From positions 129,185,151-129,249,150 of the forward strand of contig OU015498.1 of NCBI GenBank assembly GCA_907164885.2: a stretch of DNA of 64,000 nt. Direction: 5' to 3'. Of this stretch, positions 44,906-55,765 are shown one piece after another (the first letter of the stretch is position 1; every line of letters starts with the position of its first letter). Both the position numbers and the translations under genes were made by a program. This DNA is from Dolomedes plantarius. Lineage: Eukaryota > Arthropoda > Arachnida > Araneae > Dolomedidae. The notes beneath the pieces were generated by a model, which saw only the letters and a program-made list of their open reading frames with translations, had not been told where the DNA came from and searched no databases.

Positions 44906-46578
44906 GCATTTTCTTCGCATTTTCTTTCGATTTCGCATTTTCTTTAGCATTGTTACCGAGGATTGACAGGGGGATATAAAACCTGACTGGAACACATTTA
45001 AGGTGGATACCTTGATTCCATGGTTAAAATCTGATATACCTCTTGCTGCAGCAACATCTACTCGCACTTTTGAGCAGTTTATCGTTTTGGGACAACGACT
45101 CCAAATCAAATTGTGAATAGATTCATTTCTGTTTTGCGTTTCCCCTTTGGAACATCTTTCCAACAAGGAATCCGAGGCTAACCTCTGGAAAATAGGCATC
45201 ATTTTGGCGACAACATCTTCTCGCAGAGGCGTTTTAATGGCAGTTTTGTGAGCAGCGGGCTTTTGCTGTAGCGCGATTGCATGATTATAAAAACACCAAG
45301 AATCGTCGCCAACAGGGCAAGATGTGTGTTTCAGTTTCTTATCTGTTGCGCTACAATGCAGTAAAATGGCGTAAATATCTCTCTTCATTCCTGGAATATT
45401 ACCTTTGTTACGAATAATGGCATTTCGGTAGTAACGTGTAACTTTTTTTATTGTGGCATCACTTAGGCTCCCATGTTTCTTGCCTCCAAGGGTTATACCT
45501 CTTTTCTTTTCATTCTCCACAAGTTTTCGTAGAGCAGTTCCCATCCTCTTACCAACATGGTTGACGCATTCTATTTTCTTCAGTGGATTTTCCTCTCCAT
45601 ACACATTTGAAGGTTGAAGATCATGAAAAGTTTTTGTGTCTCCATCTGCAACAAGTTCCGCGTACCGAAATCCAAGCCTCTCTGAAAGGCGCCACATTTT
45701 TAAGGCCATTTCAGCTTCCATTCCCCCAGAGGTTCCCACATAATTCTTATCACAATATAAAGCATGCCCTTCATACCATGAGGCAAATTCTGGCGAATCT
45801 TTGCTGAGAGATTTTTCGGCTTGCACACAGTGATTACAAACTTTTGATAAAACTTCGTGGTCAATCACAAAGCCCGTTAGCACATATATCACACACCCAA
45901 CTGCATAATTGGATATATGACCTCTTTTATGCCAAGTTGCATCGTAGCTCACTGTTATATTAAAAATATCTGACGGAGTTTCATTTAAAATACAATATGC
46001 TTTTTTAATGTTTGAATACACTTTTTCTTGCTGCTCACGTAAACTTTTTACACAGGAAGAATGAAATTTTTCAAGTGGCTAGTAAAAGTTTTGGAATCCA
46101 TGCAAGGCAAGTTCATTACACATGACAATTTTTCCAGTGCTACATGTCCTTTCCCTAGTTCAGTCACTGCAGCAACAGCTCTACGATTAACATCATATGA
46201 CTTTCCCTGGCCTGGTGTCTTGCCAGATGAATTCTTTGTAAAAACTGAATTACAATTTTTGCACACAACATCAATAGATTGAGCAAAACCAAACGGTTTA
46301 CCAAACTGCACTTCTAAAGTCATTTGTTTACATTCTTTACAACAGCAGCTTGAAATTATAGACTGTAAAACAGTTTGTTTAATAATCATATACTTATCAT
46401 CTAGTCTTTCAGTCAAGTTATCCTTGACTGGTGAAGACATTTTCCTGTCATCTAATCGCTTAGCAATGTCACTTTTCTCACTTTTTGTAGGAACTGAAAT
46501 ACTACCATTTGATTTTGCAAGTCGCGTTTTCTTCATAATTTCAGCCCTCAAAACTTCCGATTTCCTTTTCCTTGGCAT
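44882..46578 (-). pseudogene. Kolobok/Mutator-like transposase, one frameshift
   Basis: A transposase of about 565 residues. The ATG at 46578 opens MPRKRKSEVLRAEIMKKTR, which looks like a nuclear localisation signal. A zinc-ribbon-like pair follows (CCCKEC at residues 78-83, CKNC at 106-109). The frame is lost after TSHLKNF (near 46080), where one added base would restore it, and continues to the stop at 44882-44884. The second part has candidate catalytic residues Asp in VSYDATWHKRG, Asp in VADGDTKTF, and Glu in NRNESIHNLIWSRCPK, the pattern I know from the Mutator-like domain of arthropod transposases. The tail is Lys/Arg-rich. Apart from one indel the gene is whole. Confidence 0.8.
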
Positions 46579-47440
46579 TTCTAAAGATTCATTTGAGAAA
46601 ATCTTTCAAAATTTCGAAAGTAATTGCAAAAATACTTATAAAAACTAAGTTTGAAATATCCGGAGAATGATTCGCACGCGGATCGAAATTCAAACGTAAA
46701 TAATATTATCACTTCATTTCACTTCCTTGTAGAAGAAGTAGAAGTGTATATTCATAAAGTACAAGTTAAATATTAATTCATTTAAAGTTTAAATAATAAT
46801 ATGCAGTAATTTTGGTAAAAATGTGCCGCAAAAAAGTTTGTTTACATTTCAATGTTTACATTTCAGGATGTCGTTCCCATGACAATCGCTACTTGACAAC
46901 TCGATTTTGAAATCAGACCAAAACGAAAAAATGAATATCTCCGGTTCTAATTAAGATAGAAACATGATTTAAAAGCCATTTTAAGCGGAAAAGAACAGAG
47001 AATTTTTTAATGGAACAAAAAAAAATTTCGAAAATTTGAAGAATTTTGTGCCCTGGACCCCCTTAATTCAAAAAATAAATCCGGCGCTTTTATTGGGACA
47101 CCCTTTATATGTGCGTGTATGTGCGTGAGTATGTGTCTCAATTTAATGTATCATTATTTTTGAACAATTACAAACCATTTAGAAAGGTGCTGAGAATTTT
47201 ATCTGGAAATTTATCTTAGAAATTTAGAAATGATGTATTTATGCACCTGAACGTTCCATGGACAGAATAGAAGATGCGCTCCTATTCAATCTCTTAATAT
47301 GCGTACATGTCCTTTAATCGGTGAAACCATTATTTTCGAAAGTTAGGATAAATAAAGTTAAAAGACTGTTAACTTTTTGAGAGAATAGTTAGAAAACAGA
47401 GGAAATTGCGTAGACTGTTCAGATTTTGTTTAAATATATT

Positions 47441-47667
47441 GTTGTTGTTGTTTCTAATGCTTCCTGACCAAAAGTAATTCCAAACCAAGATCATATATAG
47501 GCTTTGCGGACTGAGGAGTACAGCTTTGGTTTACAATAGGGTCAGAGTCCGATATAACTACGAGCCACCTCAGTTCTGAATGAACATCCCCAGTGGCGAC
47601 ATCTAGAGGGATTGTACCCTCTCTCACCCTCTCTGACCTCACAGAAGGACTTCCCTGTCTACAGATT
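47441..47667 (-). mobile_element. tRNA-derived SINE, 5'-truncated copy
   Basis: Minus-strand copy of the SINE at 57181-57512. Shared blocks GTCAGAGAGGGTG and TGGAATTACTTTTGGTCAGG and a tail of AAC repeats (GTTGTTGTTG at 47441). The tRNA-like head is missing. Confidence 0.75.
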
Positions 47668-47728
47668 TAACCTTTTCCTTACCGGATGGGATAGCATGTA
47701 TCCCAAGTATACGGGCCCAAAAATGAAG

Positions 47729-47729
<1 letters not shown>
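47667..47729 (+). repeat. TTAACC...GGGCCC repeat, intact copy
   Basis: TTAACCTTTTCCTTACCGG, then GGGATAGCATGTATCCC (near palindrome), then ACGGGCCC, leading into (TA)n. It serves as the reference for the copies at 21927-23276 and 29490-29552. Confidence 0.75.

Positions 47730-47780
<51 letters not shown>
47730..47780. repeat. (TA)n microsatellite
   Basis: About 50 bp of TA with one AAA interruption; left flank of the Tc1-like element. Confidence 0.9.
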
Positions 47781-47783
<3 letters not shown>

Positions 47784-49040
47784 GATCAAATTAAAGGAAA
47801 CACTTAGGAAAAACCTGAAATTCTTTATTAATATGGTATAGGACCATCTATGGCTTTTAATACCACCTGAATTCACTAAGGAAGTGAATTATGCAAGTCA
47901 TGAATAGTGGTTACTGGAATATTATACCATTCTTTATGGTTAAATCGTCAATGTTCCTGTAGAGATGCTATTGCTGGATATTGAATCCTGACTCTGTTCC
48001 CTAAAACAGACCACAGCAGTTCGATGATATTGAGGTTTAGGGAGTGTGTGGGCAAGATAAGGTGTTTGACTTGGTCTTTATGGTCCTCAAACCACGACCT
48101 GACACGTCTAGCTGTATAGATCGGAGCATTATCATCATGGAGAACGACATCTCCTGCAGGAAACAATTTTTTCACCATAGGATGGATCTGGTCGGCTAAA
48201 AGTTCGACACAGTCCTTCCCAGTCAATCTCCCTTTCGGGGTTACAATATATCACTTTTGAAAACCATGAGATGGCGGCGGAAACCCTAAGAAATTTCCTC
48301 TCCATGTTTGACAGCTTGCATGAGACAAGCATGATAATACGCTTGTGTAGGTGTTTTCAGACATACACACGTCCTGTTGCAGGGTACAAAGTTAACAATC
48401 ATTCCTCTAACCAAATATCATATTTCAACGTATCACTCGACCAGGATTTGTGCTCGTGGAAACACTGTAGAGGACGGTTTGTTTTCACTTCTGTTTCAAG
48501 TGGCTTGGGAATTACTATTTTGCCGTAAATGTTTTGTCTTTGAAGTTTTCTCTTACCTGTAATGACTGGTACTGGAGCCTGCAGATTGAGATGGAGCTCT
48601 ACGGTCACTTTGGCTACAGATGTCTTCTTTTTTGATGTCACAGTCCGCTTCAACACCAGTCAGTCTCTTTCACTTGGCTTTCCCTTTCGTCCACTATTCT
48701 GTTTCACAGAAGATGTCTTTCCGTGAACTCTGTATGCCATCATGACTTCCGATATCATAGCTCGGTCAACAACCAAACCCATGGGGGCTGTTGTAACAGA
48801 TACTCCAATTAAACGCGCTTCAACAATTTGCCCTTCTGCACGGTCTATAAGGTTTGACATCTTACGCTATCCCCCAAAGAGCCTGATACCCATAGTTTCA
48901 TTACTACTGCTTTAGAGTAGAATAATGTATACACTATATTCTATAAAAAATATTAGTCCCTAAACATGTTTTTTAAGGAATACGAAGCACTTCCATAAAC
49001 ACCACTAATATTGATGTGTTTCCATTATTTTTATAACCAC

Positions 49041-49043
<3 letters not shown>
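47781..49043 (-). mobile_element. Tc1-like element, heavily degraded
   Basis: About 1.26 kb between (TA)n tracts. The right end read inward is CAGGTGGTTATAAAAATAAT then GGAAACAC. The left end is TTCAGATCAAATTAAAGG then AAACAC, a decayed match. Transposase fragments lie on the minus strand. Confidence 0.75.
47948..48860 (-). pseudogene. Tc1-like transposase, heavily broken
   Basis: Minus-strand pieces in order: an HTH start from 48860 (AEGQIVEARLIGVSVTTAP, then YRVHGKTSSVKQNSGRKGK), a second piece 48656-48399 ending WSSDTLKYDIWL, and a catalytic piece 48226-47948 with VVLHDDNAPIYTARR. The final block reads SLNLNIIELLWSVLG in place of SPDLNIIEPLW, with 36 residues between Asp and Glu. Several frameshifts and a missing segment around the first catalytic Asp make it dead. 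Confidence 0.8.

Positions 49044-49073
<30 letters not shown>
49044..49073. repeat. (TA)n microsatellite
   Basis: About 30 bp of TA between the Tc1-like element and the repeat arm. Confidence 0.9.
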
Positions 49074-49074
<1 letters not shown>

Positions 49075-49166
49075 CCCCTAATGTCCATTCTTACAAAGGG
49101 AGTATGAAATTTACCGTTCTAAATAGGGAATCGGAAAAATGGGCCCCGTAAACTAAAGGTTAACGT
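49074..49166 (+). repeat. single arm of the 24.4-kb foldback family
   Basis: Matches the left arm at 24377-24470: AACCCCTAATG, then TTCTAAATAGGGAATCGG, AAAAATGGGCCCCGTA and CTAAAGGTTAA. No inverted partner was found downstream. Confidence 0.75.
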
Positions 49167-49788
49167 ACCTATATCCGGACTAGACACGAAGGTATTCATG
49201 GCACTGGTTGGGATTCGAACATGCTAATTCTTCACATGTTGAACTCCACACATGAAAATGAAATGGACCAATCATTTTTTTTTCTTAGAGTAAAATTTCT
49301 CTCATAAAATGAGATTAATTTTGTCCTGGATATTTTACTGCTTATAACCACTAATTTGTTTGTAGGGAGATTAAAAAAAATACTGTTACGAAATCCAAGA
49401 AAGCTTACGTTAGGAATTCTTTTCGTCCTCGAAGTAAATGAAGAAATCCTTATAATTAATTGCAGCCTTGCTCTGTCTCTTGTATCATCCGGCACTTAAT
49501 CCTTTTATTCTCTTTATACTTACAGTTTGTTTATTTCGGAATCTTTCGGGATTTGGGTAATCCAATCACTGAACTGTGAAATTAGAAACTGTCCAAGGAG
49601 TTTAGCACCCGGTGAAAAATATCAAAGCTGGCAGAGAGTAATATCTCCTCCAGGATAATTTATTCTTTCACGCCGTATTTATACAGTCAGGATAAAATAT
49701 TATTGCACTGAAGATTCCATTATTTTAGAGAAATGTAAGGTACTTTTATTATGAAAAACTAGACTGCTCAACATATCAATAATGCACG

Positions 49789-49862
<74 letters not shown>

Positions 49863-50270
49863 AATACGAAATTTTAGGTTTGATTTTACTTAATAAATAC
49901 ATGTTTTCCGGGTTAAAGATAGCCAAAAGTCATGAAATGCATAGAATTAAAACGAAATGCACAGAATTAAAAAATTATTTGAATAGAAAGAACGGGTATC
50001 CAAAAGTCATAACTTGTTTTTACGGAACTATCCATTAGAATTTTTAAAAAAATTATTTAAATAGCAAGAATTTCTCACTAAGTTTTAATATCAATCATAG
50101 ATTTCTATCATAGTATCATAGATTTCGATGTGTGCAAATTTTGTAGCACGAATAGCGTCTAAATGGTAATCCAGTAACACGCATGTATACGAAATGCATA
50201 TAGTGTCAATGCTAAAAAAAAAAAAGCTATCCCTTCCGGGTCAATATAATGAAATAAAATTTCAATTTTA
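49167..50270. other. unannotated AT-rich stretch with (TA)n
   Basis: No gene recognised. Contains a (TA)n tract at 49790-49858. Confidence 0.5.
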
Positions 50271-50390
50271 CAGTAGTACCTCGCTATTTGTCGTTAATTG
50301 GTTCCAGACAGCACGGCGAGTACGAACGAACTTTTCCCATAAGGAGTAATGTAAACTGAATTAATTTGTTCCTGAAAATCACACATTTCA
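50271..50390 (+). mobile_element. possible pogo/Tigger-like MITE end
   Basis: CAGTAGTACCTCGCTATTTG preceded by TA resembles Tigger/pogo-type termini. I could not find the opposite end, so this is a weak call. Confidence 0.3.
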
Positions 50391-51591
50391 CATTTTACTG
50401 GGCAATTTATAAATTAATGGGGTTATTTTTTTATACAAAATAATCTTTACAATGGACTGTCATAATTTAAAAAAATATTTAGGTAAAATAAAATAAAGTT
50501 TATCTTCACTCTACCTGTACTGAAAAGAGTAGGTGGCCTCGTGAGATAGTGGCGAAGTAGAGGAGAGGGGTTATTGCTTGGGAGGGAAGTCTACTTCCAA
50601 TAAAACCTTAGGCACTTGCACAAGGATTCTTTCTCTTTTCTGTCTTTTAAACACCACTGATCCCTGTTGTAGACTCAGATTTAGGAAGTTTCATTACAGA
50701 CCTATTAACCCCTTAACGATCGTATAATTTTCAAGAAAACAGTAAAAAGGTGCCTATTTTTTTCCGGAGGATTCCATTTATTTCTAGATCTGCCACATCT
50801 AGTTAAAAAAAAAACATCCCCAATTACATTAGAAATAGTTTGGTGCTTCCATCTGGTATGTAAAATAAGAAATAAAAAATTTTCAGGGTAAATCAAATGG
50901 ATTTTTTTAAATATTTTTGGTGTGTTACTTTTGAACACTTCAGCCCGGAAATATCACGGGCACGAGGAATAGAGGACGAAACCTCACCTCGTATTTTTGA
51001 CTGGAGCGAGAAGGAAGGGGTTATGAGAAACTTGCTTCTGCCTACGCTTCAAAATATTTATGAAATAAGACATTTTTTATCACTAAACAAGTCCACATTT
51101 CGACTTTCTAGAGCTTTAGCTATCAGGGTGTTAATTTTTATCAAAATTGCTTAAGTCAACATATTTCAGTCTTTCTTTTCGTCCAGACTGACATAATGCA
51201 TGGCCGCCGTCTTGTATCATGCATGTTTTAGCATTCGAGTACTGAATCATTCGAAATGACGAAGAGTACTGAATCAGACGATTACCGAGGTATGTATACC
51301 TGTATATATTTCTATAAATCATTTTTTATAACGGGGCAGGAATTAATTAATCTTTGGAATATTAACTTATTTATGCGGAAAGACTGTGGACTACTTCACT
51401 AAATGATCATCCAGTGAGTGAGCCAATGTGGGACACCAAGTCGGTGATTTCAAAACCAAACGTATTTTATGGCTTTTGTGTAAAATAAAGCATACACCCT
51501 TTATGTGTTTAAATTTATTCTTTAAATATTTTAATGTTCATACTTAGGTTAACAAGGATTTTATAATGATAAGTTGTAGTTTATTTAAAAA
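50391..51591. other. unannotated stretch
   Basis: About 1.2 kb with no feature recognised. An 85-codon open frame at 50897-51154 lacks known motifs. Confidence 0.5.
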
Positions 51592-51600
51592 CTAGATGTA

Positions 51601-52519
51601 CCGGGTGGCCATAATTAAACTGACAGTGCTCACAGTGTTCTGTAGCGCGATCTATTTGCGAGAATGACGCCACATTTTGTAGGAAGATTAAACAAGATGG
51701 GGGACAAAGGATTCCGAGAAAAAATAAATTAGTTCCAAAAGTCACCGCTAGGGGAATATTTGGCACTGTGTAATAGAAAATAGAGTGTTAACAAATGCAA
51801 ATTAATACGGAATAAAATTACCTTTTATTATGCACATTTTCTTCAAGTGCAATATGGCAACACTTTTAAAAAAGCGTAAAATCTACATAAACACCGATAA
51901 AGTCTCGTGATCTGCAATATCACGTACGCTGAGCAGAAGAAGAAGTTCTTTATTCAAATTTCACGTTACGTCCATTGGCACAGTGCCAGCTGCTTGGGTT
52001 TTAAAAGGCAATGTGTTACGTTTCGAATCAATCGGATTGAAAGTTTATGTGCAATGTCTCCTTCTTTAGTCGAGCGTGCGTTACTGGTCAAATTCTTTTA
52101 CCTCAACCAGTGCAACGCGTCAGCCGCTCTTCGTGCTTTTAGAACGCACAAAAAAATGCCTAAAGGTAACGGTCCTGTGTCAGTTAATGGGCTAAAAGCA
52201 ATGGTTGCGACGTTTGAGAAAACAGGTTCTCTGAAGGGTCAGTCAGGCAGAGGACGAAAACCTGTACCACAGGATACAATCGAAGCAGTTGGGTAATAAA
52301 AGGCAATTTCCGTATTGATTTGCATTTGTTAACACTCTATTTTCTATTACACAGCGCCAAATATTCCCCTAGCGGTGACTTTTGGAATTAATTTATTTTT
52401 TCGCGGAATCCTTCGTCCCCCGTCTTGTTTAATCTTCCTACAAAATGTGGTGTCATTCTCGCAAATAGATCGCGCTACAGAACACTGTGAGCACTGTCAG
52501 TTTAATTATGGCCACCCGG
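51601..52519 (+). mobile_element. mariner-type element with 212-bp TIRs, internally deleted
   Basis: 919 bp. The TIRs CCGGGTGGCCATAATTAAAC are inverse over 51601-51812 and 52308-52519, with TA at 51599-51600 and 52520-52521. It encodes only an N-terminal DNA-binding domain, so it is non-autonomous. Confidence 0.9.
52054..52296 (+). pseudogene. mariner-type transposase N-terminal domain (DUF4817-like)
   Basis: The ATG at 52054 opens MSPSLVERALLVKFFYLNQC, followed by NASAALRAFRTHKKMPKG, VNGLKAMVATFEKTGSL and GRGRKPVPQDT, then a stop at 52294-52296 at the inner edge of the right TIR. This is the HTH found at the N-terminus of many spider mariner-type transposases. The second HTH and the whole DDE core are deleted. 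A short DNA-binding protein could still be made. Confidence 0.75.
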
Positions 52520-52545
52520 TATTACCCGGCTTTGCTCGGGATTCA

Positions 52546-53025
52546 ATTTCTGTTATTATTTTTTTTTTAATGATTAGCCTCATGTTATGATGTTCTAAAG
52601 TTTTCGCTAAAATTCTTTTGCGGTAGCAAATAGCATTAGTTTGTTGCCGGTGCTGTCGTTTTTCATCGCTTTCATCTCCTTTCGATGTTGAAGCTCGAAG
52701 ACGATCGTATGTTCGACGCGTTAAAAGTTTCTTCACCAGTCTCACTGCTTCGGATCACTGCAATTCGAATTCTGTTGCCTTCGAGCTCTTGGGAATGTTT
52801 TTCTTCAGATTCTTCTGTGCGTCTAACTGCATTTTGAATTATGTTGGCTTCGCGCTCTTGGGAATGTTTTTCTTCAGATTCTTGTGTTCATCTAACTGCA
52901 TTTCGAATTCTGTTGGCTTCGCGATCTTCTGTTTTTTTTCCATCACATTGCTCATTTCTCAACAATCTTTGACATTTTGCCCTTACTTCTGCAGGATTAA
53001 AAGTTGCTCTCCTCTTTTTGAGCAT
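52546..53025 (-). pseudogene. Helitron-type protein fragment with 23-aa charged repeats
   Basis: The minus-strand frame from the ATG at 53025 reads MLKKRRATFNPAEVRAKCQR, then repeats of a 23-residue unit (REANRIRNAVR, TQESEEKHSQE). It continues in another frame with LRASTSKGDESDEKRQHRQQ. Such Arg/Glu-rich repeats precede the Rep/helicase core in Helitron proteins of arthropods that I know. No Rep or helicase motif is left here. One stop and one frameshift are visible. Confidence 0.55.
52774..52930 (-). repeat. 69-bp tandem repeat in the Helitron-type frame
   Basis: Units start at 52774, 52843 and 52912 (partial). Each has CTCTTGGGAATGTTTTTCTT and TCTAACTGCATTT. 69 bp is 23 codons, so the repeat preserves frame. 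Confidence 0.85.
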
Positions 53026-53040
53026 TTTAAAGCATTAATT

Positions 53041-53707
53041 TACAGCTAGTCAATAACGTTTCAATGGATTTATTATTATAGAAAAAGAATCAGAAATTTT
53101 TTGAATGGATTGAGATCACATCTATATATTTAAGTTGCTAAGCCGACTTTTTGGGCAGTCCGTGAGAGAAAACTACTGCATCAATTTACTTCATTTTGGT
53201 CTTAAACGAAAGAATGTAATCTGTAGATTTGTCAAATTTGATTTTTGTAACCTCAATTTCTATTAATGAGCTATAATTTACAGCTAAAATTTTATTTGTG
53301 CGCATGCTCAGAGGTATGTTTCAATCTGGTTTTAGAAACTCACTGTTTCTGCGCGTGCTCAGTGACATGTTTTAATGCCGAGGAGTCTCTCTAGATTTCT
53401 CTCTGCCATTTTTATTTTTATGATAATTATGTTTATGAAATACAAGATTAAACCTGATGGAAATTTTTTATTTCGCGCTGTTTAATTAGTGATAATTTAC
53501 AATTAAAACTTTTGCTTTCTGCGCATGCTCAGTGACATTTTTAAATCTGGCTTTAGATACTCACTAAGCAGGAGGCCGCTTAAACACTAATTTGTTTCTG
53601 CGCATTATTATGACTTTCAACATTTGGCAATGGTGTGTTGAGTATAATTTGTGTATTAGTACATTTATTTACTATCTAGCCGTCATGTTTTGACGGGTAC
53701 CAACTAG
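53041..53707 (+). mobile_element. Helitron 3' end (plus strand)
   Basis: A terminal hairpin CCGTCA-TGTTT-TGACGG (53680-53696), then GGTACCAACTAG ending at 53707, then T: hairpin plus CTAG plus T is a Helitron 3' end. Upstream the words GCGCATGCTCAGTGACAT occur three times (about 53300, 53353, 53520). The 5' limit is uncertain and may be shared with the minus-strand Helitron. Confidence 0.55.
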
Positions 53708-54252
53708 TTCAATATTAAAACACATCAAATCTGATAATAATTTTAGAAAAAGTATATACACGTATTTCATGCTCGGAATTCTTTCTCAAAACTAAATCGT
53801 CTGCTACGTTTCAATGCCACTTTCAGACTTTCTTAATTATAATATATACATATTTCGTGATTGTAATTCTTTCTCAAAACTAAATCATCTGCTATGTTTC
53901 AATGTCACTTCAGTTATATAAATCATCGCATGAATGTTAAAAGCACGTGTTTCTAGCTAAGTAAACGTGTTCTTCAGTATATTTGAGTTTGAACAGGTAG
54001 CTTGGGATAGTTTCAATTCATGAAATGGATAGATAACACATTCATTGAAAATGAATGACTTTGCATCCATATATTTTCATTTTTAAAAAGAAATATTCCG
54101 GCGTTGCCACGTATACGAAAATAATATATCAAATTCATTCTTGCATGCGCCAATATATGAATAAATCCCGTTTTAAATTCATGTCTATTTATTTTTACGG
54201 AAATGTTATAATTTAATTGGCAACAATGAAATGTTACAATGGCTTTGAACAA
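53708..54252. other. unannotated stretch with a short duplication
   Basis: Contains a diverged direct repeat (TTCTTTCTCAAAACTAAATC at about 53781 and 53868). No gene recognised. Confidence 0.5.
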
Positions 54253-54439
54253 AAATATCCGTTGATACCGCTCAAACTTGTTCTGACATAGTATGGGAAC
54301 GGAGCGTCGTAGCCGAATGAAAATAGTCTATAACCTTTGCGCAAGTAATAAGTTGACCAATTTTCATCGCAATCGGATGAACGGTACGGCAGCGCATAAA
54401 ATACGAACAAACAAACATTCATATATATATATATATATA
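54253..54439 (+). mobile_element. possible RTE/SINE-like 3' end
   Basis: TTTTCATCGCAATCGGATGA then CGAACAAACAAACATTCA and (TA)n (54419-54439) resembles 3' ends of RTE-type retroelements in arthropods. No coding part is left. Confidence 0.35.
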
Positions 54440-54441
54440 GA

Positions 54442-54953
54442 TCAATATTCATTAACTAATGCTGGTTTGTACAATAATTGTATTTAGATATATGGATTTA
54501 AATATTTACATTGTACCCACGAATTAAAATTTAATGTTTTATTGAGTAAAATAAAAAATTTAAATTCTACATTTCAAAGTCTTTTTAACCAACGAAATGG
54601 TTCGACAAAAAATTCAAAAATATTTCCCGTGTTTAAGTAAAACATCCAAAAACTACACGTATGAAAACTACACTTAATAACTACAAGTAATAACTTAACA
54701 TTACGTGCAGTTTATTTAAAACACAATATTGATTAACGAATGCAGATTTTGTACAATAATTGTATTTAGATATATGGATTTAAATATTTACATGGTACCC
54801 AGGAATTGAAATTTAATGTTTTATTGAGTAAAAGAAAAAATTCAAACTGTACATCTCAAAGTCTGTTTAACCAACGTAATGGTTCGACAAAAAATTCAAA
54901 AAGCTTTCCCGTGTTTGAGTAAAACATCCAAAAACTACACATATGAAAATAAC
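54442..54953 (+). repeat. tandem duplication, about 284-bp period
   Basis: 54442-54672 and 54726-54953 share TGTACAATAATTGTATTTAG, TTTAATGTTTTATTGAGTAA, TGGTTCGACAAAAAATTCAA and CATCCAAAAACTACAC. Non-coding. Confidence 0.85.
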
Positions 54954-55514
54954 TTTTGAATCTTTTTCTCAACCTGTTTGGGCTTTGAAAAATCCCAAAC
55001 CTTTGTAACACATTTTGGATGTGTGAAAACACGAAATGTCGGTTAGATCTATATAAGAGAAAAATGTGATAAATAAATGTGATTCTGATCCCACTATCCA
55101 ACATTCCGGATTATTATTTCTCTTTTCGGGGATCTGAGAAATTGAATAAGAAATTTCCTCTTTCATGAATCTAACGTAACTAATAACTTGCTATATAATT
55201 ATTATAGCCAATTCCTATTTCTGCATACAAAATGAACATTATTGTACTTACAGCTAATTTTGAAGTGAAGCAACTTGTACTAGATAATAGTGAATGTTAT
55301 TTCTGATTTATTTATAAACAATGTTTTCGAGATAAAATATGAATATAAATTTTCCTGTATTTTTCAAGGTATGTTTAAATATTTATTTCCATTATTGTTT
55401 AAATTGTTATATAATGTAAAACGAATAAGTGCGTGTATATACATAGCACTTTTCTTTAAATATGCACTGAATACCAAAGTAATTCAAAATTATTAACCAA
55501 CCACAGCATTTAGC
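54954..55514. other. unannotated AT-rich stretch
   Basis: No feature recognised. Confidence 0.5.
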
Positions 55515-55765
55515 TTAACACTTTCAGGACAACAACTTCCCCGTTTGCAAGGTGAAGATTTTTTTACCAATTTTTCTTAACCCTGAAGAATCTTGAAAAT
55601 TTTTCAAATTAAATGTTGCAAAATGGTTTTACTTCTTTAAACTGATAACAGATGACAGTACTAACCATTGTTGTGCTCATTTAACTGGAATACATTGAAT
55701 GCAAATGAAAGAAGGCTAGAATTTAGAGGTTTGCACTGTTCAAACGGCGTCCCTCAAAGGGTGAA
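55515..55765 (+). mobile_element. TTAA-type MITE, copy 2
   Basis: 251 bp. The left end TTAACACTTTCAGG and the right end CCTCAAAGGGTGAA (TTAA decayed to TGAA) are inverse matches. The middle matches copy 1 at 12708-12984. Confidence 0.75.

Larger units (their letters stand above)
43918..47062 (-). mobile_element. Kolobok/Mutator-like DNA transposon with TTAA duplication
   Basis: A 3,145-bp element with TIRs AGGGGTCCGGGGCAC and (inward) GGGGGTCCAGGGCAC, flanked by TTAA at 43914-43917 and 47063-47066. The intact left arm of the host MITE keeps the empty site as a single TTAA. It contains one large minus-strand transposase gene and a 350-bp-period duplication. TTAA targeting plus this transposase type suggests the Kolobok superfamily. 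Confidence 0.8.
43403..47107. mobile_element. mariner-type foldback MITE, split by a Kolobok-like element
   Basis: The left end has GTCCCAATAAGAGCGCC and the right end, read inward, GTCCCAATAAAAGCGCC, with TA outside. The arms are about 150 bp (shared TTTGTACTTTGCAATG and GTCTGACATTTTA, inverted). The right arm is cut at 43917/47063 by the Kolobok-like insertion. Without it the MITE would be about 555 bp. Confidence 0.75.
43295..47218. repeat. outer palindrome flanking the nested elements
   Basis: 43295-43400 and 47108-47218 are inverses (AATGCATTTCCAGACAAAAT against AATAAATTTCCAGATAAAAT, then TTCTCAG, GTTTGTAATT and TTCAAAAATA), each with a CA/TG-rich inner edge. Between them lie the mariner MITE and the Kolobok-like element. 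The outermost layer is older or more diverged. Confidence 0.65.
51592..53040 (-). mobile_element. Helitron 3' part (minus strand), split by a mariner MITE
   Basis: On the minus strand the sequence ends with hairpin CCCGAGCAAAGCCGGG (52525-52540), TAATA, then the MITE, then CATCTAG at 51592-51598 followed by T. Removing the MITE gives a Helitron end: hairpin, about 12 bases, CTAG, T. Inside lies a fragment of a Helitron-type protein (52546-53025). The 5' limit is unknown. Confidence 0.65.
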
